The notes beneath the pieces were generated by a model, which saw only the letters and a list, made by a program, of their open reading frames with translations, was not told where the DNA came from and did not search any database. Positions 1 to 64,000 of a stretch of 64,000 bases of DNA are shown in pieces. How positions within the stretch are numbered: the first letter of the stretch is position 1; every line of letters begins with the position of its first letter. Made by a program: the position numbers and the translations under genes. The stretch lies in NCBI GenBank assembly GCA_963693365.1, contig CAVNZM010000012.1:434001-498000 (forward strand). Reading direction: 5' to 3'. The DNA comes from Amoebidium appalachense (Eukaryota; Ichthyosporea).

Positions 1-8
1 GTATTTAT

Positions 9-39
<31 letters not shown>

Positions 40-322
40 AGGAGAAGGGGGAGGGAACGGAGGGTGGTTATGCTGTATGTGGAGTGGGGCTGGGGGACGA
101 GGTGGGTTTGGGAATAGTGGGTTGTGGGGTTGCACTCTTCTTTTTTGGGGGGGGGTGTGGGGGAAGGGGGGGGGGGAGGAGGGAGGGGGCGGGGGAGAGA
201 GATAGAGAGAGAGTGTGTGTGTGTGTCTGGGGACGTTTCACTTTGCATATGTGTGAAGGGGAAGTTTTGTTACACGAAGGGAAAGCAGGCACACCCCTCC
301 TTTCTTTCTTTCCTTCTTTCTT

Positions 323-358
<36 letters not shown>

Positions 359-383
359 TTGATTGAACATAACTCTATTTCAG

Positions 384-1693
384 AGCATTCCCAAGTGTGT
401 GTTCCCCGGCGGTGCCCTCATCGGTTGTACGGCTGGCTTCCTCAACGTGCCCAAGATCAAGGGTAAGTCCCCCCAGCCATTCTTTCCTTAATATTTGCGT
501 GTGGGATCTGCATAGTGATGGGGATAGATGTGTGCTTGTGGGATATACAGGGTGATGGGGATATATGGGTGTGCCTGTGGGATATGCATGGATGAGGATA
601 TATGGGTGTGCCGGTGGGATATGCATATATGGGCATATGAGTGTGCCTGTGGGATATGCATAAACGGGGATATGTGGGTGGTGCCTGTGGGATACGCAGG
701 ATGATAGAGATATATGGGTGTTTCTTTCCCGATATGCGGACCAGTGATATGATGAATGGATGTACACTGACTGTTTCCCGACTGCAGGCACGCACTTGGC
801 CATGAAGACGGGTATGATTGCTGCCGAGTGTGCTTTCGACGCTATCACCAACGGCACAGACATCCATCTCGACTCCGGGTACGTGCCTTGCTTCCCTTGT
901 ACAATGGAAGAAGACACCACACACCATGCACACACACCGGCATGCCACACAAACACATGTTCGACATCCAAGTCCTTGGATCTGATATGTCTGGTTGCTT
1001 TAGGTAGTTGCATGCCCACAGGCACATCCCCAATCTAATCAATGCAAGTGCCTGGCTGTTGTTGGACTTCCCCCCCCCCCCCCCCCCCCCTCCCCCTCCC
1101 CCCTCCCCCCTCTCCCCCCCGCCCCAATCAATTAGTGAATGGTGTGCTGAATGGAGGTAACCAGGGCTATTCAACTGGACTCTTACGATGAACGGCTCAA
1201 GAACTCCTCCGTCTACCAGGAACTCAAGGTGAACATGACCCCCTATTTTTTTACCAAGCATGCACATGTTCGTATCTCGCGTTGCGTTGCTATAGCTCTT
1301 TGAGAAGAAGGAAACACGGATGAATGCTCTCAACAATCGTACTGCGCTGTCATGATATTCTTTCTGACTTGGTGTTTGGCACAGGGCGTTCGCAATGTTC
1401 GGCCAGCGTTCAACACGCCCTTGGGTCTGTACGGTGGGCTACTCTACACTGGTGTTGTGCACTATCTGCTGAGGGGCAAGGAGCCCTGGACCCTGCAGCA
1501 CCACGGCCCTGACTCGGAGGCCCTGCTGCCCGCCAAGGAGTGCGCACCCATCGAGTATCCCAAGCCCGACAACAAGCTCAGGTAGAAATTGGGTCCTGCA
1601 GATCGTCCTTGCATGTGGGGTGTGTGGGTGTTGTGGTGGTGTCGGGGGTTTGGGCTGGGCTTGGGCTTGGGGTGTGTGTTCGAAGGGGGAAGA

Positions 1694-1725
<32 letters not shown>

Positions 1726-2124
1726 TGTCAAAGAGAGTGAGTGAGAGAGATTGTGTTAAATGGAGGGGGGGGGGGGGGGGGGGGGGGTCGGTTACACGGT
1801 GTTTGCAGGCGCAAGCAGAACCATCTTTTTAATTTGAGGGCGGGAGGAAGGGGGAGGGGGGGGGGGGGGGGGACGGAGAAGTGTTGAGTTGTTTGTAGCC
1901 CGGGGGTTGCAGTGTAGAATGGCGTGTCTCCAAGTGTTATAGATGCTCTGTGTAGCAGATAGTAAGCATACTTGCACGGTGGGTGACTGGTGTGGAGACT
2001 GACCAGGTTCCCCCCAGCTTCGATCTGCTGTCCAGTGTGGCGCTTAGCGGCACCAACCATGACCACAACCAGCCCCCACACCTGACCCTCAAGGTACACA
2101 TCCCCACTAATGCCCCTCCTACCT

Positions 2125-2161
<37 letters not shown>

Positions 2162-2449
2162 TCAAGCGCACGTGGTCACCATGAGCAGGAACACACACAT
2201 GTACGGAATGCACGGCATGCACGTTCCTGCTGCACTGCAGGCCTTTGGTGCGATTCATGAAAGAATGTACCGTTCACATGTGCTAAGCTGTACCTTGTTT
2301 TCCCCATGTGCCTGCTATCTGACCTACCGTGTGTTTGCAGGACGACAGTGTGCCTGTGCAGAAGAACCTTGCCATCTACGATGGCCCCGAGCAGCGCTAC
2401 TGCCCGGCCGGCGTCTACGAGTTTATCGACACTGAGGTGCATCCTCCTC

Positions 2450-2481
<32 letters not shown>

Positions 2482-3311
2482 TTCCCCTCCACACCGAACA
2501 CTGATCCACTCACTTGCTTACATCAGCTTTCAATTGAATATTGTGTTTTTATGTACATGTTTCCCGCTGTGAACCTCGCTGCCATGAAGCTTTCCTGGGA
2601 GCGGTTGCCTGTTGTCATGGCCACACCACGTGCACACACTGACACTGTGGGTGGGCCACAGCAAGGCAAGCGGCTGCAGATCAACGCTCAGAACTGCGTC
2701 CACTGCAAGGTAACCCCCCCCCCCTCGGGTACTGTGGATGACGTGGGCCCCCCCTGAGGATGGGCTCTGCTTATTATGCATACTCTTTATGTATGGCTTG
2801 CATTCTGCATCGTGTTATCCGTTTGTTCTTGTGTACTTCGTACTTTTTAACGCATTCAAACCCCCCCCCCCCCCCCCCCCCCTCCTTTTCACAACAACAA
2901 CAAAAAAAAGGCATGCAGAGAGATAAGGCATAAAACAGACATGTGTTCATGCCTAGGACCAGCACACCAGCACCACCACTTTTGCCCGACCCCTTCAGAA
3001 AACAACACACACACACACAAGTATTAGTGTGTGTAGGTGTGTAACCCCTGCACACCTGCACCCCCGCACCATTTCACTTCTACACAGGCAAAGGGCACGA
3101 AGGCAGAAGCTATGAAACACACGTGGACAACTCTTGGAGCAAACGTATTGCCAGGGGTAGCACGTTCCTAGTAGCACCCGTTTCGATGCGCATTACATTT
3201 CGGGCACTGACCTATTTTTTGGTACAGACGTGCGACATCAAGGACCCATCTCAAAACATCGACTGGGTGGTACCCGAGAGCGGCGGCGGCCCTGCATACA
3301 ACGGCATGTAA
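384..3311 (+). CDS. ETFDH: Electron transfer flavoprotein-ubiquinone oxidoreductase, C-terminal part (5' exons lie left of the window)
   Basis: The enzyme is an inner-mitochondrial-membrane flavoprotein that passes electrons from reduced ETF to ubiquinone. Exons read 384-462, 788-878, 1165-1228, 1385-1581, 2018-2093, 2341-2436, 2662-2709 and 3228-3311. All phases close, and the TAA is at 3309-3311. About 244 residues are present, roughly the C-terminal 40% of the family. Visible hallmarks are [20 protein letters not shown] (FAD-domain C-terminal part), [48 protein letters not shown] and [17 protein letters not shown]. The four Cys ligands of the [4Fe-4S] cluster are all present: the one in YCPAG, then the C-x2-C-x2-C set. 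The conserved ending GGGPAYNGM is followed directly by the stop. The 5' gene end and mitochondrial presequence are outside the window. Identity is very secure; exon edges are hand-derived. Confidence 0.95.
2733..2882 (+). repeat. Dispersed short repeat, copy A, ending in poly-C
   Basis: Contains tgtggatga, cccctgaggatgggctctgc, gcatact, tgcattctgcatcgtgttat and gtacttcgtact. It then runs into an 18-20-base C run. It lies in an ETFDH intron. Confidence 0.6.
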
Positions 3312-4986
3312 GCCCTGAGTATGGGAGTATCCTTATAATATATATATTAGCCTGAAGACTATAGATGGCAGGGGCACCCTGCCACTGTGAATGACATAGT
3401 CGGGAGATAGTTGAGTGTACAGTATTGCACAGCCCGTGTGCCAGGGGTGCTGGGTCACCCTTAGTGTTGTGTTGTAACACGGCTCTTGTTGATTATGTTT
3501 GTGGTCCTTGTTTACAAAGCTTTCCGAATTGGTTTGATTTTTCCTTCGTAATATGGTGATTAATTGATTGATGCAAATTTTTTGTTGCAGGCTTGCAGCT
3601 TAATTTCAGACATGTACGTATATACCGGGTATTCTATGTAGTAGTTGTTGATAGAGACAAGCTGTGGCAGTTGCTGGCAGGGCATTGCCAACGATCATAG
3701 CGGAATATACGCGAATCATGGTGCCATTTGTCACCAATGAAACATGGCAGCCATAATACTGAAACAATATTGATTAAGGCCGAATGCCTCAGAAGGTAAG
3801 TTATTTGAGTGCATGAATGCCCGTATCGTCCGGGCTTGGCCAAGTGCATTGCTTTCTCTTAACTATTATATCGGACGCTTATGTATGGCACACACCGTGG
3901 GCTAAAGTGGTTATCTGTATCCTGGTCACTTGAACATGGCCATGGACATTATAACACGAACAACGAACAGGAGCTCTGTCACATGCGCATGCACGGCACC
4001 AGCCTGGCACGATCGCGATGACCACCTGGCATGGTCCGACATGAGTACCGTTCAAATACTGTGTGTCTCGGTCAAGCCATGCTTGTAATCCTGATCGGGC
4101 TGTGCCAACACACAATTCGCGTGATAAACACGCACACAAACTGTGCAAACAAGGCGGTTTTCACTCGTTTTTTTATTCTGTTGCCAAGCGTACGGTGTGC
4201 GCTCAGGGGGGACTATCTGCCCTGGGAATTGCGTAATCATCGTGGATAGGGGGAACTCTCCCAAGCCATCTGGTTTGGGGTGTGTCCTGAATTTACCAAA
4301 AAACTCCAAGAACATTACTATAAATATTTCAAACCAATGCTACGCCTAAGGAACATCGATTTCAATGATACAAAGAGGTGAGATAGACACATATAAATAA
4401 AGGGAAAAAAATAACATAAAACAGATAAATAAAGGGAAAACAATAATTTAAACCCCAAGTATATTGTTTTCGTGTATATTTTTGGTATTGATTCTAAGAG
4501 GTAAATGCATGAATGAGTATGAAAACGACTCTTCTTGTCGTTCTTGAAGTGGCAGGTAGAATTCCCAAAGTTGCACACATGTGTCCCGCAATAAAAAAGT
4601 TTATAGGGATTAAAAAGGTGCGCTATGGACCAACCCAATCCGCCGGTGATCTTGGGGGATCTGCCTTCGTACTGGCCGGCTGCAACGCGCTAACCGGCAT
4701 GCCCAGGCTCACGTCTGGGCTCACGCTGGTTTTGCTTTTTCGTCGCAAAATGTTTGCTTGGTAATAGAGGCTTAGACACACAGAGGGGTGATATAATGTT
4801 ATACCATAGTGTGCCTCAAGGGTTGGCATACTTCACTCTCGCAGAAAAATAGCAGTGGTCTATGCTTCTAATAACAAATACTAGAATACTAGCTTGCTAT
4901 TCAGTACAGGGTGGGACTTAGGCTGGGTTTGGTAGCCGTCAGTCCATAGTGTAGGTAGGGCCGCTGCCCTTAGCAGCCCGCTAAAA
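3312..4986. other. Intergenic region between ETFDH and the formin
   Basis: Both flanking genes are on the plus strand, so this holds the ETFDH 3' UTR and the formin 5' region. There are short AT-rich stretches (around 3331-3350 and 4380-4500) and almost no microsatellite, unlike the introns. I see no supported gene, tRNA or clear AATAAA close to the ETFDH stop. Confidence 0.6.
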
Positions 4987-28093
<23,107 letters not shown>

Positions 28094-28146
<53 letters not shown>

Positions 28147-28249
28147 GGCGGGTGGGTAAGTCGATGGATGGATGGGTGGATGGGTGTGGTGGGAAGGTGC
28201 ATGTGTGCGTGCCTGTGGGCGTGTGTGAGTGGTTGTTGGTGGTGGTGGT

Positions 28250-28284
<35 letters not shown>

Positions 28285-29464
28285 ATGTAGCCGCAGCCAA
28301 ATGGTTGTGGGTGCAGAAATGGGCGTCAGCTGAAGACGCCGTTTGTTCATTTTTTTTTTGTGTGTGTGTGGTGAGGAGTGGCGGTTGTGGGGGGAGGATA
28401 TTGTTCTAATCATTACTGCTCACGTGCAGGCGAGGAACACCCATATCTTCAGAATGTTAACCAGTTGTACATCATCGCATTTGGGTGGTTACCTCTCCCT
28501 CCAGCCGGTCAATAACATACACACATGTAACGGTGTAGATAACAGAGGGTTTTCCTACTCTGTTTCCTTTTCTAATTTGTTGTTTGGGGGTTTTTCCCAT
28601 TAGACCCATGCACTGTGTGCAGTGGAAGAAGAATATATTTATGCAAATCATGTAGGTCCCAGTTTTTTTTTATATATCTTGATGTGTGAAAATACTATAC
28701 CGACACCATATAAAATTTTGTTTCAGGTCTCGTGATGACAAGCGCTTGAGACATAAATAATTGATGTAGAGACTAGAACTGTTGTGAGTGCTGAAGTGCA
28801 GGCCCCACTTCTGTGTAAAAGCTGGTAGATCTAACATGCAAGTATATACAGTAATATAAGTCATCAAGCCCAGGCACATCGAGACGTAATATGCATTGAG
28901 TCAATGAATAAAGCGCCAGGCCCGAGTTTGAATATCCCGGAAGGTTTACGTAGCCTAGTGGGTTGGTTCATACATACCAGGATATGTTGGCCATGCATGC
29001 CATACCAGAATCATCAAGGCGTTTGTTGAGAAAAAACTCCTGGGTGGAGACAACCCCAAATCACGCTGTGTAAGTCAATTCTGTGGCCCCTCCGGCATCC
29101 AATGACAGAAAGGGGGTGGATGGCCACTGAAGTTTATCTGTACATATCACGATAATCACAGAAGATATTTATCCATTCATAGATACCGGGATATTTATAC
29201 ATTCATACATGTACAGGAAAGTTTATCCATACATGCAGGGTTTTTGTGTTTTACCCATATATTCCAGCATACTTTCTCCATACACTCAGTCAAACTGCAT
29301 ACAATCTTGGGCATGAATTCCCTACAAGTCACAAAACCTGCCTGCATTCCGAATCCTCTAAAAGTCCCAACTGTACCCACACACTCCACTCTGAAGAACA
29401 CATGACTAAGCCAGGCCCTCCAGCATGCCCATAATGACGATAGCACCATATTTAGCACAACGTG
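28094..29464. other. Tail-to-tail intergenic region (formin and deacetylase 3' ends)
   Basis: Begins with (GT)n at 28094-28142 directly after the formin stop, then a GGT/G run (28228-28283). The rest is repeat-poor and AT-richer. An AATAAA at about 28905 is the only canonical poly(A) hexamer noticed. Short tandem-like phrases with 'atttatccattcata' occur near 29165-29235. No coding support. Confidence 0.6.
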
Positions 29465-39057
<9,593 letters not shown>

Positions 39058-39552
39058 GCTGCCAATTGAGACCAGATCTAGAGGTTAGATTTCTTACTCG
39101 AGAAAGTCCTCGCGTGAATTTGTCCGTGTGCTTATGGTGTGGTACAGCATGCGAATAAGTGCATTAATAAGTTTCCAACAGATATCTGGAGCAAACCCAG
39201 CTTTTCTCACAAACTTAATGCAAACCTACGTGCACTAAAACCGGTGAAAGTGTGCGTGCGGGCTGCTTTACAGTGCATGTATGGCGCAACTGAACAAGAG
39301 CACGAATTGACTGAGCCACCTTGTCCCCGTGACCTGATGGCTCCTAGACTTCGAGCCAATCAAAATCAGCTTTTACGCGCCATCTACTTTTTGGGAGCAA
39401 GCTGATTGGCGTAGAGGTTGAGAGCAGCAATCCCCCGCAACCCGCGGGGACGGGATCTACGTCGGCACGCGCCTCTTGCTGCAGCTCGAAAACAGAGTTG
39501 CACTTCAGTATGCAAGCACCCAACTTGAACAACGCTTTACTAACACCCCGTT

Positions 39553-39800
39553 ATGAAAGTTGTGCACGCTGATGTTGTAGACAGAAGGTAGGGGCTTCTC
39601 TGTTTCTCTTTACAGCAGCTTACACCTTCGGCATTTGGAGTGTTTTCACAGTGACGAAGTGTGTCGGGGCTTCCGAAATCGAACCCTACAACCATCAGGC
39701 TTTCTCACTTTCTCACAGCCGACTTCCTCGCCATCTGCACCTTTAGAAGCATTCCGCACCGGTAGGTTGCTGTTATTCTTCAGATGTGCGGAATGCTCCT
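39553..39800 (+). CDS. Possible small two-exon open frame, unrecognised
   Basis: An ATG at 39553 opens 35 bases ending AG|gtaggg, followed by a clean acceptor (tctttacag) at 39615. The 39616 exon stays open in the joined phase: LECFHSDEVCRGFRNRTL, PSGFLTFSQPTSSPSAP and LEAFRTGRLLLFF, to a TAA at 39798-39800. This gives about 73 residues with no family recognised. It overlaps the left arm of the hairpin at 39724-39821. It could equally be noncoding sequence in the promoter region of the divergent deacetylase. Shown because the splice signals and phase agree. Confidence 0.2.
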
Positions 39801-39821
39801 AAAGGTGCAGGTGGCGAGGAA
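39724..39821. repeat. Near-perfect 36-bp inverted repeat with 26-base loop
   Basis: Arms 39724-39759 and 39786-39821. The left arm core cctcgccatctgcaccttta is repeated in reverse complement in the right arm. 34 of 36 positions are Watson-Crick; of the other two, one is G-U in plus-strand RNA. The loop is 39760-39785. It sits between two divergent genes, just before a (CA)n tract. Confidence 0.85.
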
Positions 39822-39847
39822 CAGGGCAGGAGGTAAACATAGTCCAT

Positions 39848-40050
<203 letters not shown>

Positions 40051-40079
40051 TACCACCACCACTACCCCGCTTTCGATCT

Positions 40080-40498
40080 GTGTTGTCATAACACTGGTTC
40101 GTTAACTTATTACCGACTTCACTCTCTCCAGTTGGAATCACCCGAATACGGCAGGTTTTTCTACAACTGCGAGCACGCGCAGTCCAAGGTCAACCTGGCC
40201 TATAACGGACTTGACAAAATAACCATATCGGGAACTATTGTGTGCTGTCCTTCGTTGACCTTGCCAGCCGAATGCACACAATTTATCGCCGCTGGTGGTG
40301 GTGTGTGTTCGATGTCTTTTACCTACACGGAACCCTACCCTAGTTGCAAACACAGCGGCACAACTGGGTGGAGGCACGGTTACCTGCCAGAGTGAAACCA
40401 TCACTTACACCGGGAAGACAAACACTGATATCAAGGGCACGTTGTGCTTTCTCCAAGCGAGGGAGTCAAGGGGGAAAACGGGGAAGGATGGCTAATGC
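40080..40498 (+). CDS. Unassigned Cys-containing open segment(s), possibly frameshifted
   Basis: Repeat-free DNA with two overlapping open frames. One reads YGRFFYNCEHAQSKVNLAYN, LDKITISGTIVCCP and GGGVCSMSFTYTEPYPSC, and stops at 40393-40395. The next frame continues LGGGTVTCQSETITYTGKTN and TDIKGTLCF, to 40498. Alternating hydrophobic/polar residues and spaced Cys suggest a beta-rich secreted-type domain if a frame slip or short intron joins them. A consensus acceptor (ctctccag) precedes it at about 40131. No function is proposed. Confidence 0.25.
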
Positions 40499-41149
40499 AC
40501 GGAGCGGATATGAAGCTTAGTGATTGGCTGTTTAGGGCTGTGTGTGTTTGAGGCTGTGCATACGACTCCATGATAACTGAAATATGCGAAAGTTCAGAAT
40601 GTGTTTTCCGGTAAGACATGTTTGAGAATTCCTGGGGGGGGGGGGGGGGGGGGGGAATGTGCTGTTTATTAACGACGTACATCTGAAGGTGTGGTGGGGA
40701 GTTGCCAACAGTACTTCCACCCAACAAGATATATATGTAGATCACTAGTCAGAGTCATTGCTACAAGACTATAGTATATATGTGGAGATATAACCTCTTT
40801 TTCTTCTTTCTTTCTTTTTTTTTTCGTTTTCCTGTACTCCAACAGTGGCAATATTTAATGATAACAGCGCTGCAAATAAAATCGGGCAAATCCTTCACGT
40901 ATCTGGCACTCGGAAATAAGCTGTCGAAATGGAGACCGAGAAAAAAAAAAATCATCGGATTCGTTTCCTCTTTCCCTCTTTCCCTCTCTTTCTCTCTCTC
41001 TCTCCCCCTCTCCCTCTCTCCCTCTCTCCCCCTCTCCCTCTACTCTCCCTCTACTCTCCCTCTCTCCCTATCTCCTTGTCTCTCTCTTTCTCTTTTGCTC
41101 AGCTTCGAATTCTCCCCCCCCCCCCCCTCCCCCCCCTCCCCCCCCCCCC

Positions 41150-41368
41150 GAGCCAATTAATGCAGTCACCCCCCCCCCCCCCCCCACCCCCCCCCCCCCC
41201 GATCCCCCCACTCTCCCCCTTCTGTGCTGCGCTGTCCTGTGTGCCCTGTGTACTCTTGTTAGGCATTCCAGCCCCCCCCCCCCCCCCCCCCCTCCCTCCC
41301 CTCCCCCTGTCACCACCTCCATAATTCCAACCCTCATCACCCCCCCCCCCCCCCCCCCCCCCCTCCCC

Positions 41369-41403
<35 letters not shown>

Positions 41404-41529
41404 GGCCCCACGTCGTGACTGCACCAAAAAAAAATCAAACAACAAAAAAAAAAAAACCGGGGAACCCAACTATTGATCCCCCCGAGCCAATTAATGCAGT
41501 CATCCCCCCCCCCCCCCTCCTCCCCCCCC

Positions 41530-41560
<31 letters not shown>

Positions 41561-41680
41561 CCACCAATCCCCCCACTCCCCCCTTCTGTGCTGCGTTGTC
41601 CTGTGTGCCCTGTGTACTCTTGTTAGGCATTCAACCCCCCCCCCCCCCCCCGTCCCCACCTCCATAATTCCAACCTCATT

Positions 41681-41740
<60 letters not shown>

Positions 41741-41812
41741 ACACTAGTCCCACGCCGTGTCTGCATCCAAAAAAACAAAAAAAAACAAAAAACGAGGAAC
41801 CCAACTATTGAT
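41150..41812. repeat. Tandem duplication, two about 325-base copies
   Basis: Copy 1 from 41150 and copy 2 from 41484 share in order gagccaattaatgcagtca, ttctgtgctgcg, cctgtgtactcttgttaggc, cctccataattccaac and ggaacccaactattgat. Only the C/A-run lengths and a few bases differ, so the duplication is recent. Confidence 0.88.
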
Positions 41813-42485
41813 GATATAGGATACCCAGAGCCCCATACCGAGCCTCTAATTAGTATCGGAAGTGGAGCTCACGGCCATCTCGAATTCTATTTTTAGTTGC
41901 ACCCCCCACTGTACAAGACACAAAAGAGACAAACTAGCCACACAAAAATAGTTACACAATCCTGATCACTGGGCAGCATCAGGCATCACCGAGGAGTCCA
42001 CTCCAAGTGCGCAGCTGTGGTCGAGCCCCCTTTATGTACAAGTTACTCAAATATAAAAAGTTTGCAAAAAGATTGCTTTATGAAACAAATTTAAAACTGC
42101 AACGTTAACGGTGTTCAAGAGTCCGTCTATCTACCACATCTCAGCCTACCAGCTGCCGGGCCCGGGGTGCTTCGACAAGGCTTCGAGATTACGTAGGCAC
42201 GTACAGATCTTCATGACTTTAAACATTATAAGCTATAGAATGCCTTTTATTTCAAGGCTGGTAGCAAATAGGGAGATTTAAACCAATAGTATTAATGATA
42301 TAAATAATGCAGTTTGTGAGCCTCTGGGCACTTCTATGACGCACCCTAATATTTATTTTAGATTTCTCTGCAAAAGTTTGGCCTCCCCAGCTTCAACGGG
42401 GTGACCGTAACGAAAACATAACAGGCAGTGTAGGTATTGTAGAAGATTCAGGGGGAAATTGTATTCGTGTAAGTTTGTAACCAAC

Positions 42486-64000
<21,515 letters not shown>

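Noticed and set aside
39762-39783. A 22-base intron (gtaggt...ttcag) inside the hairpin loop
   Set aside because: Far shorter than any other intron here; the agreement with splice ends is probably chance.

Overview
The window is nuclear DNA from an intron-rich eukaryote. It has GT-AG introns, no ribosome binding sites or operons, and four long multi-exon genes spread over almost the whole 64 kb. The gene set is an electron-transfer-flavoprotein dehydrogenase, a DAAM-type diaphanous formin, a class IIa-like histone deacetylase and a vault-type PARP4. This fits the animal/holozoan/amorphean side of the tree. The compact spacing, and a class IIa-like deacetylase that keeps the catalytic Tyr, make a unicellular relative of animals (for example an ichthyosporean) more likely than an animal. 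That placement is inference. Introns are saturated with poly-C/poly-G runs (up to 58 bases) and (CA)n/(GT)n tracts, so most open frames rich in His-Thr, Cys-Val, Pro or Gly are repeat artefacts.

Layout: 384-3311 (+), the last eight exons of ETFDH, whose 5' part lies left of the window. 3312-4986, intergenic. 4987-28093 (+), a complete formin of about 33 exons and 1,390 residues: a myristoylation-type N-terminus, GBD/FH3, coiled coil, FH1, FH2 and DAD. One symmetric phase-1 exon in its FH2 linker encodes what looks like a CBM25/53 starch/glycogen-binding module. 28094-29464, a tail-to-tail intergenic region. 29465-39057 (-), a class II (IIa-like) histone deacetylase with a Tudor/chromo-barrel-like domain in front of the catalytic domain. 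39058-42485, mostly repeats, with a 36-bp-stem perfect-type hairpin, unassigned open segments and a local duplication. 42486 to beyond 64000 (+), PARP4: BRCT, WGR-like, helical domain, ADP-ribosyltransferase, VIT and the start of vWA. It runs off the right edge.

The genes are functionally independent: mitochondrial electron transfer, actin assembly, chromatin, and vault ADP-ribosylation. Exon joins were derived by hand from splice consensus, reading phase and similarity to the families. Nearly all phases close. The two exceptions in the formin (a G8 run in exon 1 and a C7 run in FH1) look like homopolymer length errors.

The most notable signals are: the CBM-in-FH2 formin; minisatellites that duplicate 3' splice sites in several introns; two foldback structures (39724-39821 and 61769-62030); a TIR-bounded AT-rich insertion with a tRNA-like T-arm beside it (23461-24199); and a dispersed short repeat family whose copies end in poly-C.
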